Below, in pieces: positions 11,127-20,592 of a stretch of DNA of 46,261 nt. A model generated the notes under the pieces. That model had not been told where the DNA came from and ran no database searches. It saw only the letters and a program-made list of their open reading frames with translations. Every line of letters begins with the position of its first letter. The stretch's first letter is position 1. Where the stretch lies: positions 1-46,261 of the forward strand of contig NZ_CP019319.1 of NCBI RefSeq assembly GCF_001969365.1, written 5' to 3'. A program made the position numbers and the translations under genes. Source of the stretch: Tateyamaria omphalii (GTDB taxonomy: Bacteria > Pseudomonadota > Alphaproteobacteria > Rhodobacterales > Rhodobacteraceae).

Positions 11127-11714
11127 CTACCTTGACCGTGCAAGCCATTTTGCAGTGACCGACCAAAGCAACAAGCACAACAATCCGACTAGTGCGACTT
11201 GTGACACAGACCCTGACCAAGCGCTGACCAAAACATAGACTTCCATGAATTCCGGGTAGTCGATGTATCTCCGTGGCTTTGGTAGAACGAACGCCAGTAC
11301 TCCTTGAAATGACGTGCTGCCGATCAAGGCGACATGCAGAACCCAGAAGAGTATTTTGGTTAGAGCCGGGTATAGCATCGCTCCAAAACGCGTTTGCATC
11401 CAAGTTATTGCACCGAAGACCGCCATAGCGATGCCAATGTTCCACAGGAAGTGGCCGTGGCTCACTACGTAATAGGTGTCATGATATGCGGGTTCTGCTT
11501 CTCGGACTTGACCCAGAGCAATTTGGATTTGCGCGAAGCTGACTGCGCCGAAAACGGCGTAGACCGCTGCTACAGTAAAGAACAGCGCGGCGGGCTTCCA
11601 GCCGCGAATACTCGCCAGAAGCGGAGCGAGGATAAAACAAAATAGAAAGACAGCGGAATAAACCAAAACTAATCGCCCCGGAACTTTTGCCCCGTGTGCC
11701 ACCGAAGCAGACAT
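11127..11714 (-). CDS. Orphan membrane protein resembling a fragment of haem-copper oxidase subunit I
   Basis: A 195-aa protein with about five membrane segments (near residues 14-36, 41-65, 89-107, 119-145 and 155-187). The loop before the third carries HDTYYVVSHGHFLW (H78, H86, H88). This resembles helix X of cytochrome c oxidase subunit I (HDTYYVVAHFHYV), where the two histidines bind haem a3 and haem a. The other subunit I features, the Cu-B histidines and the HPEVY segment, are absent and the protein is about one third of normal length, so it is not a full oxidase. The gene is visibly AT-richer than its neighbours and alone on its strand. No Shine-Dalgarno is evident. I see nothing recognisable in 10927-11126 on its 3' side. 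Confidence 0.72.
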   Translation of the reverse strand: MSASVAHGAKVPGRLVLVYSAVFLFCFILAPLLASIRGWKPAALFFTVAAVYAVFGAVSFAQIQIALGQVREAEPAYHDTYYVVSHGHFLWNIGIAMAVFGAITWMQTRFGAMLYPALTKILFWVLHVALIGSTSFQGVLAFVLPKPRRYIDYPEFMEVYVLVSAWSGSVSQVALVGLLCLLLWSVTAKWLARSR

Positions 11715-11870
11715 TGATCAACGCTGCAGCATCGATGACTTTGGGCTCCAAGCAGTCATCCGAGGCCCCCTGCAAAAACACCCGTCTCCCACCGCACCGG
11801 GGTCCGAAACAGGGGGCGTGATCCGACGGACGCTTGCAGGTTTTCGCAACCCAATCCAACTATCCGGTAA

Positions 11871-11892
11871 GGAGGATTATGTAAAATATATG
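11871..11892 (+). promoter_or_regulatory. Orphan strong ribosome binding site
   Basis: GGAGG at 11871-11875 is followed 3 bp later by ATG and at once by TAA; a second ATG at 11890 opens a frame running only into the antisense of the epimerase gene. The strong site has no evident gene, so it may be a remnant of a gene lost by rearrangement. Chance is possible. Confidence 0.3.
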
Positions 11893-11929
11893 ACGGTGCG
11901 AGAGATCCGGGCTTCTGAATGTCTGCCCG

Positions 11930-12937
11930 TCAGATCTTGCCTGCCCAGTCGCGGTACCAGTCCACGAAATGCTGCACGCCGCGGGTCAGGTCGGTCCGGG
12001 GCAGCGGGCCCACCAGTGCGTCGCACAATTGCATATCCGCCCATGTGGCGGGCAGATCACCGGGTTGCAGCGGCATCAGGTTGCGTCTGGCCTTGCGGCC
12101 GGTGGCGGCCTCGATCGCCTCCACAAAGGCCAGAAGCGGCTCGGGTGCGCCCTTGCCCATGTTGACGACCCGGAACGGCGCTGCGGGCGACAGCGTGTCC
12201 ATTTCGCCGACGGGATCGGTTCCCGGCGCCGCGTCCGTCATGCGCAGGATCCCCTCGACGATGTCGTCGATATAGGTGAAGTCGCGCTGCATCCGGCCGT
12301 GATTGTAGATGTCGATGGGTGCGCCCTGCAGGATGGCCCTGGTGAACTTGAACAGCGCCATGTCGGGCCGCCCCCAGGGCCCGTAAAGCGTAAAGAACCG
12401 CAGCATGGTCGTGGGGATGCCAAAGAGGTGGGCATAGGAATGGGCCATCGCCTCGTTCGCGACCTTGGTGGAGGCATAAAAGCTGATCGGGTGCACGGTG
12501 CTGTGGCGCTCGGAATAGGGCATCTGCGTGTTGGCGCCGTAGACCGAGCTGCTGGAGGCCATCACCAGGTGCCCGGGCGCCACGTGCCGCGCGGCCTCAA
12601 GCACCTCATGCGTGCCCATCAGGTTGGACCGGGTATAGGAATGCGGCGCGTCGATCGAATACCGCACGCCGGCCTGTGCCGCGAGGTGGATGATCACATC
12701 GGGTTGCACCCGATCGACCAGGGCGGTGATCCGGCCCTCTTCCTCCAGCATGCCCTGGTGGTGCGAGAACGCGTCATGGTCCTGTAGCCGGTCCAGCCGG
12801 GCCTGTTTGAGCGCCGGGCTGTAATAGGGGGTCAGGCCATCATAGCCCACAACGGTCCAGCCCGCATCCAGCATCCGCCGGGCCAGGTGGAAGCCCACAA
12901 AACCGGCTGCGCCGGTCATGAACACAGTGCCTGCCAT
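11930..12937 (-). CDS. UDP-glucuronate 4-epimerase-like NAD-dependent epimerase
   Basis: Extended short-chain dehydrogenase of 335 aa that probably interconverts UDP-glucuronate and UDP-galacturonate. The nucleotide-binding motif TGAAGFVG is at residues 8-15, the catalytic serine region SSSSVYG around 128-134 and YxxxK at Y154/K158. TLYGPWGRPDMALF and GRMQRDFTYIDDIVEGI are characteristic of the LspL/Cap1J-type glucuronate epimerases. The start at 12937 has an AGAGG Shine-Dalgarno and the correct N-terminus MAGTVFMTG; a longer frame to 13012 lacks homology. It is divergent from ugd, which makes its substrate, so the two form a two-step UDP-uronic acid route. Another UDP-sugar epimerase specificity cannot be excluded. 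Confidence 0.88.
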   Translation of the reverse strand: MAGTVFMTGAAGFVGFHLARRMLDAGWTVVGYDGLTPYYSPALKQARLDRLQDHDAFSHHQGMLEEEGRITALVDRVQPDVIIHLAAQAGVRYSIDAPHSYTRSNLMGTHEVLEAARHVAPGHLVMASSSSVYGANTQMPYSERHSTVHPISFYASTKVANEAMAHSYAHLFGIPTTMLRFFTLYGPWGRPDMALFKFTRAILQGAPIDIYNHGRMQRDFTYIDDIVEGILRMTDAAPGTDPVGEMDTLSPAAPFRVVNMGKGAPEPLLAFVEAIEAATGRKARRNLMPLQPGDLPATWADMQLCDALVGPLPRTDLTRGVQHFVDWYRDWAGKI

Positions 12938-13225
12938 CCCCTGACCTCTTTTCCCGTCTCGTCCCGCCTCTGCCCGGACCCGTTCAACGCGGGCGCGGTG
13001 CAGCGCCCACATAGACCCCTACGGTGTCACGAACAACTGGCGATCACCGGGGCGTGCTGTTCCGTTGGCAGCGGCGCGCAAATCAGCACCGGCGGCGCGC
13101 CGCCGCTGCCGCGGCCCGGTGCAGGCAATTCGCCGGTGGTCAGCCCCATACGAACAGGGTAGGCCTCCGGGTCATAGACAGATGTCCGCCCGGTGCGGAC
13201 GGCCCTTTTTGAACGAGAGAGACAG
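12938..13225. promoter_or_regulatory. Divergent promoter region between the epimerase and ugd
   Basis: A 288-bp non-coding gap between divergent genes. It contains a perfect 16-bp palindrome at 13090-13105 (CGGCGGCG / CGCCGCCG) and a hairpin at 13184-13200 (GTCCGC, loop CCGGT, GCGGAC) followed by GGCCCTTTTT just before the ugd ribosome site. The hairpin could attenuate or stabilise the ugd leader. I see no convincing -35/-10 pair. Confidence 0.4.
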
Positions 13226-14380
13226 ATGAAGATTGCAATTGCCGGCCTGGGCTATGTGGGTGTGTCAAATGCGGTGCTCCTGGCCCGGAAATACGAGGTC
13301 ACGGCCCTGGACATCAGCCAGGAGCGCGTGAATGCCATCAATGCGGGCACCTCCCCCATTCAGGACGCCGAGGCCGAGGCAGCCCTGGCCGCGGGCGGGC
13401 TGTCGCTGCAGGCCACCACCGAGCCGGCGCAGGCCTATGCGGATGCAGATTTCGTCATCGTGGCCACGCCGACCAACTACGACCCCCGGACCAACTATTT
13501 CGACACGTCCTCGGTCCAGGCGGTCATCGCCGAGGTGACGCGCCTGGCCCCGCAGGCCGTCATCGTCGTCAAATCCACCATCCCCGTCGGCTTTATCGAG
13601 GAGCTGGGCCAGGACAACGTGATCTTCTCGCCCGAATTCCTGCGCGAGGGCCGGGCGCTGTATGACAACCTCTACCCCTCGCGCATCATCGTGGGCGAGC
13701 GGTCGGACCGGGCGCGCGCCTTTGCCGACCTGCTGGTCGACTGCGCCGAGGCCACGGACATCCCCGTGCTGTTCACCGGCCCCGGCGAGGCCGAAGCCAT
13801 CAAGCTTTTTGCAAACACGTTCCTGGCCATGCGGGTCGCCTATTTCAACGAGCTGGACAGCTATGCGCTGTCCAAGGGCCTGTCGAGCCGCGAGATCATC
13901 AAGGGCGTCTGCCTCGATCCGCGGGTGGGCGATCACTACAACAACCCGTCCTTCGGCTATGGCGGCTATTGCCTGCCCAAGGACACCAAGCAGCTTCTGG
14001 CCAATTACGACCAGGTGCCGCAGAACATGATCAACGCCATCGTGGACGCCAACACCACGCGCAAGGATTTCATCGCCGCCCATCTGGTGGGCCGCAACCC
14101 GGCCCGCGTGGGTGTGCACCGGCTGACGATGAAGACCGGGTCCGACAATTTCCGCGACAGTTCGATCCAGGGGATCATGAAGCGGATCAAGGCCAAGGGG
14201 ATCGAGGTCATCGTCTATGAACCCCAGCTTGAGGCAGAGCATTTCTTTCACTCGCGGGTGGAACGGGATCTTGCGGCCTTCAAGGCGGAATGCGACGTGA
14301 TCATCGCCAACCGCATGTCGGACGAGCTGGAGGATGTCGCGGACAAGGTCTTTACCCGCGATCTGTTTGGCGCGGACTAG
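13226..14380 (+). CDS. ugd: UDP-glucose 6-dehydrogenase
   Basis: Oxidises UDP-glucose to UDP-glucuronate with two NAD+, in the cytoplasm. The protein has 384 aa, standard for the short bacterial type. It shows the [14 protein letters not shown] dinucleotide fold at the N-terminus, the [10 protein letters not shown] strand, [15 protein letters not shown], and the catalytic cysteine in [10 protein letters not shown] (C249). ATG 13226 is chosen over an in-frame ATG at 13193 because it begins [12 protein letters not shown] exactly as in the family and has a GAGAGAGA ribosome site. The stop codon overlaps the stop of the convergent GT2 gene in a shared CTAG. With the neighbouring epimerase it supplies uronic acids for an acidic polysaccharide. 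Confidence 0.95.
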   Translation: MKIAIAGLGYVGVSNAVLLARKYEVTALDISQERVNAINAGTSPIQDAEAEAALAAGGLSLQATTEPAQAYADADFVIVATPTNYDPRTNYFDTSSVQAVIAEVTRLAPQAVIVVKSTIPVGFIEELGQDNVIFSPEFLREGRALYDNLYPSRIIVGERSDRARAFADLLVDCAEATDIPVLFTGPGEAEAIKLFANTFLAMRVAYFNELDSYALSKGLSSREIIKGVCLDPRVGDHYNNPSFGYGGYCLPKDTKQLLANYDQVPQNMINAIVDANTTRKDFIAAHLVGRNPARVGVHRLTMKTGSDNFRDSSIQGIMKRIKAKGIEVIVYEPQLEAEHFFHSRVERDLAAFKAECDVIIANRMSDELEDVADKVFTRDLFGAD

Positions 14381-15318
14381 ACCCGGCCCAGGGCGGCGGC
14401 CAGCATCAGAAGCCGCTGTTCCAGCCCGCTCTGGCGATAGGCGCCCAGGTGCCGCCACAGGGCCATGCGGGCCGGACCTGCGCGCCGCGGGGCGGCGGCC
14501 CGGTAGAGATCAAGGGCCGTGCGTGCCGCCCCTGTCAGCGGCACCCCTGCCCCGCCAAGGGCTGCCAGATTTGTCCCGATCCAGTCGCCATAGGTCCCGT
14601 CGAGGATCTGGCGCAGCCGGGCCAGTTGCGCCCGGCGGCCCCGGTGCGCGCCCATCACGTTGCCCCGGTGCTGGCGGTAGAGCAGCGTGGCCGCGTCATC
14701 GACGACCACCTGCCCCCCGCTGGCGGCGATCAGCAGGTACAGCCACCAGTCGTGATGGGGCACCGCCACCGGCCCGGCCTGCCGGACGCGAGCCAACGCC
14801 TCTGGCGACAGCACCGTGGAATGGCCCGACACCACGTTCTGCACCAGCGCGTTGCACAACCCCGGCGCCCGGGCCGGTGGGCGCGACCCGCCGATGGGCT
14901 GCAGATCGGTGTCCACATGCACGCTTTGCGCGCCATAGAGCGTGACGGGGTCCGCCGCGTCCATCCGGGCCAGCGCGCGGGCCAGCTTGTCGGGGCGCCA
15001 GACATCGTCCTGATCCGACACGGCCACATGGGTCCGGGGCAGATCCGGATGGCACAGCGTGGTCAGGAAATTCCGCGCCGCGCCCCGGCGCCCAGCCCGT
15101 CCGGGCCGCTCCAGCAGGCGGATGTCGTGCCGGTCCCCATGGGCCGCCCGAAAGGCGTGCAGGATGTCCAGGGTCGCATCGTCCGACCCGTCATCGCTGA
15201 TCCACAGCGCCCAGTTTGCATGGGTCTGATCCAGGTAGGACTGCAATTGCGCATCCAGATGCGTGGCCCCGTTGCAGGTGCACAAAACGATGGTCACAGG
15301 CAGGGCGGCGCGGCTCAT
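14377..15318 (-). CDS. Glycosyltransferase family 2
   Basis: GT-A fold glycosyltransferase of 313 aa. It begins [19 protein letters not shown], followed by SDDGSDDAT and the metal-binding SDQDDVW, the hallmarks of the WcaA/rhamnosyltransferase-like GT2 group. Start ATG 15318 is placed two residues before the first conserved strand; the longer open frame to 15474 covers the repeat-bearing intergenic region. It has no membrane segment, so it acts at the cytoplasmic face. It converges on ugd with overlapping stop codons and is divergent from the RTX gene. Acceptor and donor are unknown; in this context rhamnose or a uronic acid is plausible. Confidence 0.88.
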   Translation of the reverse strand: MSRAALPVTIVLCTCNGATHLDAQLQSYLDQTHANWALWISDDGSDDATLDILHAFRAAHGDRHDIRLLERPGRAGRRGAARNFLTTLCHPDLPRTHVAVSDQDDVWRPDKLARALARMDAADPVTLYGAQSVHVDTDLQPIGGSRPPARAPGLCNALVQNVVSGHSTVLSPEALARVRQAGPVAVPHHDWWLYLLIAASGGQVVVDDAATLLYRQHRGNVMGAHRGRRAQLARLRQILDGTYGDWIGTNLAALGGAGVPLTGAARTALDLYRAAAPRRAGPARMALWRHLGAYRQSGLEQRLLMLAAALGRV

Positions 15319-15373
15319 GCCCCGCCTCATGCCGTACGCAGGCGTCGCGATCCAGACAATTTTCGGCATAGGC

Positions 15374-15429
15374 CACAAAGCTGCCACCCGTGGACACAAA
15401 GTTGCCGCCCCCGGCACAAAGCTGCCACC
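15374..15429 (+). repeat. Three 15-bp direct repeats (CACAAAGYTGCCRCC) at 20-21 bp spacing
   Basis: Copies at 15374-15388, 15395-15409 and 15415-15429; copies 1 and 3 are identical and copy 2 differs at two positions. They lie in the 187-bp gap between the divergent GT2 and RTX genes. Start-to-start spacing of 21 and 20 bp (two helical turns) puts all copies on one DNA face, as expected for a cooperative regulator-binding array. Confidence 0.7.
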
Positions 15430-15505
15430 GTCTGTTGTCCCTCTGTTAGCTGCCCGCCCGCATCCTGAACCCACTCAGGGGTGAGTGACGTCATAGGAGC
15501 CGAGG

Positions 15506-18500
15506 GTGGGCAGGTTTGCTTTTGTAGAGACGATTCTGGGCGGTCCCGCGGTCTATCTGACGGGTCTGAGCGACCTTGACGTGGTCTGGGACGGCGGTCA
15601 GGCGCGGCTTTACGCAACCACCGCCTTTGGCGGCGGCACGTCGGTGTTCAGCATCGGCCAGAGCCTCGGGGTGATCGAACAGCAGGCGATGGGCAGTGGC
15701 GGCACCCTGGGCGACGTGTCCGAGCTTGAGGCCGTGACCGTGAACGGCCAGGACGTGATGGTGCGCTTCGGCCAGCTTTCGACCGGGCTCGAAGGTTATG
15801 TGATCAACGGCAACGGGTCGCTGGGCGGCAAGGTGACATTGAACGCACCCGGCACCCAGAGCTTTGCCGCGCTCGAGGTCATGCAGGTGGGCGGCACCCA
15901 GATCCTGATCACCAGCGACAGCGACGGGGCTGGCCTGACGGCCTGGACCCTGTCCGGCACCACCATGGTACAGAAAAGCACCGTCAATTTCGGCAGCGCC
16001 AATGGCGGCGTCGACATTCCCGCCCTCGCGCAGGTGCAGGTGGGCAGCGATCATTTCGTGCTGGCGGTGTCGGCGACGGACAACAGCCTGGCCAGTTTCA
16101 AGGTGGGCAGCAACGGCGCCCTGCAGGCCGGCGACAGCCTCGATGCGATGACCGGGCTGGGCATCGCCACGCCCACAGCACTTGTCACGGCAGAGATGGG
16201 CGGGGTGGCCTATGCGTTGGTGGCCGCGGCAGGCAGTTCGTCCATCAGTGTGGTCAAGGTGGGGGCAAATGGCGATCTGCTGGTGACCGACCACGTGATC
16301 GACAGCCTCGACACCCGGTTCCAGGGGATCACCGCGCTTGAGGTGGTCGAGGCCGATGGCCGCATCTTCGTGCTGGCGGGCGGGGCTGATGACGGGCTCA
16401 GCCTGATGACGCTGCTGCCGGGCGGGCGGCTTTTGCACCTCGACACCATCGCCGATGACACGCTGACGGCCCTGACCAACATCACCGACATCACCGCAGC
16501 GTATGTGAACGGCCGGATCGAGGTGTTTGCCGCCGGGTCCGGTGAGGCGGGCATCACCCGGTTGCAGATCGACCCCGGCCCGCTGTCGGCCCCCCTGACC
16601 GGCTCGGGGAATGCCGACACGCTGACCGGGGGTGCGGCAGGTGACGTGCTGTGGGGGGGTGCCGGAAACGACCGGTTGATCGGCGGCGGCGGGGCCGACA
16701 TCCTGATCGACGGATCGGGCAGCGATCAGCTGTGGGGCGGCGCGGGCAGTGACAGGTTCCTGATGATCCAGGATGGTCAGACGGACCGGATCCGGGATTT
16801 TCAGGTCGGGGTCGACTGGATCGACCTGTCGGAATACAGCTTTCTCTATGCCCTGAACCAGCTTGAGATCCGCAGCACCGCCGCAGGCGGCGAGATCACA
16901 TATCGTGGCGAAACCCTCGTGATAGAGACGCATAACGGCGCCTCATTGAGCGTCGCGCAGATTGCCGGGCGGATCGACTTCGGCCTGCAGCACATGCTGC
17001 AGCCGATCGAGGAAACATCTCCACCTCCACCCCCTCCGCCGCCACCACCACCCCCTCCGCCGGATCCGACAGAGCCGCAGGACCTTGGCGGCACATCGGG
17101 CAATGACAGCCTTGTTGGCACGGCAGGGGCCGAAACCATCACCGGGCAGGGCGGGCGCGACACCATATACGCCATGGGCGGCGCCGACACGGTGGATGGC
17201 GGCACGGGCAATGACCTGCTGGATGGCGGCAACGGGGCCGATCTGATCCGGGCCGGATCGGGCAATGACACGCTGATCGGGGGCAATGGCGATGACACTC
17301 TGGAAGGCGGCGAGGGCCGCGACACGGTGCAGGACGGTGCGGGCCGGGACAGCCTGACCGGCGGCGGCGGCAACGACACCTTCGTGCTGGCGGCCGACGG
17401 GGTCACCGACACCATCCGCGACTTCAACCCCAACAACGACACGATCGACCTGCGGGCGTTCACGGACCTGACGGCCCTGTCCCAGCTGCAGATCACCAGC
17501 ACCGCCACCGGGGCCGAGCTGGTGTTCGAGGGCGAGCGGCTGATCGTGATCGCGCACAATCAACACCCCATGACTGCCGGCAGCTTTGCCGAGGCGGGCG
17601 TGGTGCTGATGAACACGCCGCCGCCCCCCCCACCCCGGACATCGCGGGCACCGCGGGGGACGATGCGTTGCAGGGGGCAACCAGGGCGAGTGGCTGCACG
17701 GCTTTGGCGGGCGCGACATGCTGAACGCAGGCGGCGGTGATGACCGGCTGACCGGCGGATCCGGCAATGACACGCTGCGCGGCGGCGCGGGCGCGGACCA
17801 GATGGAAGGCGGCGACGGGCGCGATTGCGCGGATTACCGGACCGCGGGCGCCGGTGTGCGGGTCGATCTTATGGATGTCGCCGCCAATACAGGCGAGGCG
17901 ACGGGCGACGTTTTCGTCAGTATCGAGGACCTCTATGGCTCGACCCATACCGACGGTCTGCATGGCGACAGGCAGAACAACCGGCTCTGGGGCATCGGCG
18001 GCAATGACACGCTGGAAGGGCGCGGCGGCAATGACACACTTTACGGCGGCAACGGCCGCGATGTGCTGATCGGGGGCCTCGGGGCGGACCGGCTGGACGG
18101 CGGGGCGGACCGGGACCGGGCGGATTACCGAAGCGCCACCACCGCACTGCGGGTCGACCTGCAGGACGCAAGCCTGAACACCGGTGCGGCGGCAGGCGAT
18201 ACGTTCATCAGTATCGAAGACCTTTACGGTGCGACCCAGGCGGATGATTTGCGCGGCGACGGGCAGGACAACCGGCTCTGGGGCATCGGCGGCAATGACA
18301 CGCTGGAAGGGCGCGGCGGCAATGACACGCTCTATGGCGGCAATGGCCGCGATGTGCTGATCGGGGGCGCCGGGGCCGATCGGATGGAAGGCGGCGCCGA
18401 CCGCGATCTGGCCGATTACAGCGGCGGCGCGGGCCCCGTGCGCATCGACATGGAGGTCGCCGCGCGCAACACCGGCGACGCGGCCGGTGACAAGCTGATT

Positions 18501-19598
18501 GATATCGAGGACATCCGCAGCACCGACCGGGGGGATGACTTGCGCGGTGACGGGCAGGACAACCGCTTCTGGGGCGGGTCCGGGAATGACACCCTGACCG
18601 GGCGCGATGGGCGGGACAGTCTCTATGGCGGGGCAGACAACGACGCGCTGAACGGCGGCACCGGCGGGGACCGGCTGGACGGCGGTGCGGGGCGCGACCG
18701 GGTCGAATACCGCACGGCCACCACCGGCGTCGTGATCGACATGCAGGACATGTCCCGCAACACCGGCGAGGCGGCGGGCGACACCTATGTCAGCATCGAG
18801 GACCTGTTCGGATCGGCCCACGAGGACGACCTGCGCGGCGACGGGCAGGACAACCGGCTCTGGGGCATCGGCGGCAATGACACGCTGGAAGGGCGCGGCG
18901 GCAATGACACGCTCTATGGCGGCAATGGCCGCGATGTGCTGATCGGGGGCGCCGGGCGCGACCGGCTCGAGGGGGGCGCGGACCGCGACCGGGCGGATTA
19001 CCGCGATGCGGGTCCCGATCTGGTGATCGACATGAAACAGATCAGCCTCAACACGGGCGAGGCCCGGGGAGACCGCTATATCGAGATTGAGGATCTTTAT
19101 GGCGGCGCCCACGGCGACGATCTGCGCGGCGACCGGCAGGACAACCGCATCTGGGGATCGGGTGGCCACGACACGCTGGACGGGCGCGGCGGCGATGACA
19201 CGCTCTATGGCGGCAGCGGCAATGACCGGCTCGAGGGCGGTGCGGGCGTGGACCGGCTGGACGGCGGCAATGGGCACGACACGCTGGTGGCAGGCGCCGG
19301 GCGCGACACGCTCAGCGGCGGGGCGGGCGATGACACCTATGTGGGCGGGGCCAGCGCAGACACGTTCATCATCGTGTCGGGGCGCGATCAGGTCGATGAT
19401 TTCGAACTGGGCCGCGACGTGCTGCGGCTCGACGATGCGATGTGGGGCGGCGGGCAACTGACGGCCCAAGAGCTGGTCAACAGCTTTGGCCGGATCGACA
19501 ATGGCGACGCCTACCTGTCCTTTGGCGGCGGCAACCGGGTGGTGCTGACGGATGTGGCGGATCTGGCCGCCCTTGCCAACGATATCGACATTTTCTGA
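15506..19598 (+). CDS. Large RTX protein with propeller-like N-terminus and 97-residue tandem repeats, interrupted by two single-base frameshifts
   Basis: Probable secreted calcium-binding surface protein or adhesin, 1,364 aa once one C is added to the run at 17624-17631 and one G to 17673-17677. GTG start with AGGAG 6 bp upstream. Residues 1-360 are repeated beta-strand units resembling a seven-bladed propeller. RTX nonapeptides follow near 365-440, then a polyproline linker (about 14 Pro near 507-520), a second RTX block, a second polyproline linker where the first frameshift falls, and five exact 291-bp units plus a partial sixth. The C-terminus (DDFELGRDVLRL, ending NDIDIF) differs from the FVFV tail of the other RTX proteins. 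No signal peptide; type I secretion expected. Downstream is an Stf0 sulfotransferase. No enzymatic domain recognised. Confidence 0.85.
17691..19145 (+). repeat. Five tandem 291-bp (97-codon) units inside the RTX gene
   Basis: The LWGIGGNDTL anchor recurs exactly 291 bp apart, with units starting at 17691 (variant LHGFGGRDML), 17982, 18273, 18564 and 18855; a partial sixth starts at 19146. Each unit has three RTX nonapeptide rows, a DYR strand segment and an acidic SIEDLYG segment. The units at 18273 and 18855 share long identical stretches, suggesting recent duplication or gene conversion. The first unit's phase supports the frameshift correction just upstream. Confidence 0.9.
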
Positions 19599-19701
19599 CG
19601 CCCTTTTGCCGGATCACCCGCGCGGTCGGGCTTTTGTTTGCAAAGGTCTGACGGGATTTGTAAGCCGGGCCATATTGAAACACGAGAAAGATTGACCTCG
19701 C

Positions 19702-20547
19702 ATGTGGAAGACCTTTGCGTCCCCGGCAGAGCTGGACCGGGACCGGTTCGACAAGGAGATCGAAAAACCTGCCGCCCGCACCCGCTACGTGATGCATTTC
19801 ACACCGCGATCGGGCAGTTCCTGGCTGACCGATCTGGCGATGCGCACCAAGCGGCTCAGCCAGCCGGGGGAATGTTTCAACCCCAATTTCATGCCGCGCA
19901 TGACCCGGGCGCTGAACGCGCGGAACATGGATGAATATATCGCGATCCTCGAACGGCGGCGCAACACGCGCAATGTCTATGGATTTCAGATCACCCATCA
20001 CCAGCTGATCAAGGTCTTTGGTAAAAACGCGGCCTTTGCGGCCCGTTTCCCGGTGGCCGACTGGCACAGCTTTTTCCTGATCCGCGAGGACATCGTGGCC
20101 CAGGCCGTGTCCCTGCACAAGATGGTGCAGACCGACATCAGCCACGCCCCCCAGGTCAGCGCCGATGACATCACCGAACGCGAGCGGGCCTATGCCTATG
20201 ACGGGGCCGAAATCAAACGCTGGCTTGCCCATATCCTGGCCGCCGAACAGGGGTCAGAGGCGTTCTTTGCCGAAACAGGCGCCCGGCCCTTTCGCATGAG
20301 CTATGAGCGCAACCTCGCGGTCAAACCGCACCGGGTCGTCAACACCATGTGCCGCCATCTGGGCATTGCCCGGCTCAAGACACCGCCCCCCGACAGCACC
20401 CACAGCAAGGTCGGCACCGGGCAAAACACTGACTATGCCGCGCGGTTTCGGGACGAATATCCCGACGTCGTCGCCGAGACCGACGCCCTGCGCGCCCCGA
20501 CACTGGCCCGGCTCGAGGAGTATCGCCCGCCTGCGCAGCGCGACTGA
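19702..20547 (+). CDS. Stf0-type sulfotransferase
   Basis: A 281-aa PAPS-dependent sulfotransferase of the Stf0 family, whose founding member is the mycobacterial trehalose 2-sulfotransferase. The phosphosulfate loop is FTPRSGSSWLTDL; the LIREDIVAQAVSLHKMVQTD segment is the family's 3'-phosphate-binding helix. It lies 103 bp downstream of the RTX gene and converges with kpsT. Being beside the capsule exporter suggests it sulfates the exported glycan, or a glycolipid, before export. No signal peptide; cytoplasmic. Confidence 0.87.
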   Translation: MWKTFASPAELDRDRFDKEIEKPAARTRYVMHFTPRSGSSWLTDLAMRTKRLSQPGECFNPNFMPRMTRALNARNMDEYIAILERRRNTRNVYGFQITHHQLIKVFGKNAAFAARFPVADWHSFFLIREDIVAQAVSLHKMVQTDISHAPQVSADDITERERAYAYDGAEIKRWLAHILAAEQGSEAFFAETGARPFRMSYERNLAVKPHRVVNTMCRHLGIARLKTPPPDSTHSKVGTGQNTDYAARFRDEYPDVVAETDALRAPTLARLEEYRPPAQRD

Positions 20548-20592
20548 TCCCTCCCGGCATGTCCCGCGCCCAGGTCGGCGGTCAGGCGCGCG

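Noticed and set aside
10952..11158. A 68-codon plus-strand open frame beside the oxidase-like gene
   Set aside because: No ribosome site, no recognisable motif, and the amino-acid composition is not protein-like.
13184..13210. Terminator or riboswitch before ugd
   Set aside because: A 6-bp stem followed by GGCCCTTTTT exists, but it sits directly before the ribosome site and shows no known riboswitch features; kept only as part of the intergenic description.
17493..19469. A 658-codon minus-strand open frame with periodic sequence
   Set aside because: Antisense of the 291-bp RTX units; its periodicity comes from the sense gene.
19605..19640. Terminator after the large RTX gene
   Set aside because: Only a 4-bp CCCG/CGGG stem before CTTTTG; too weak to call.
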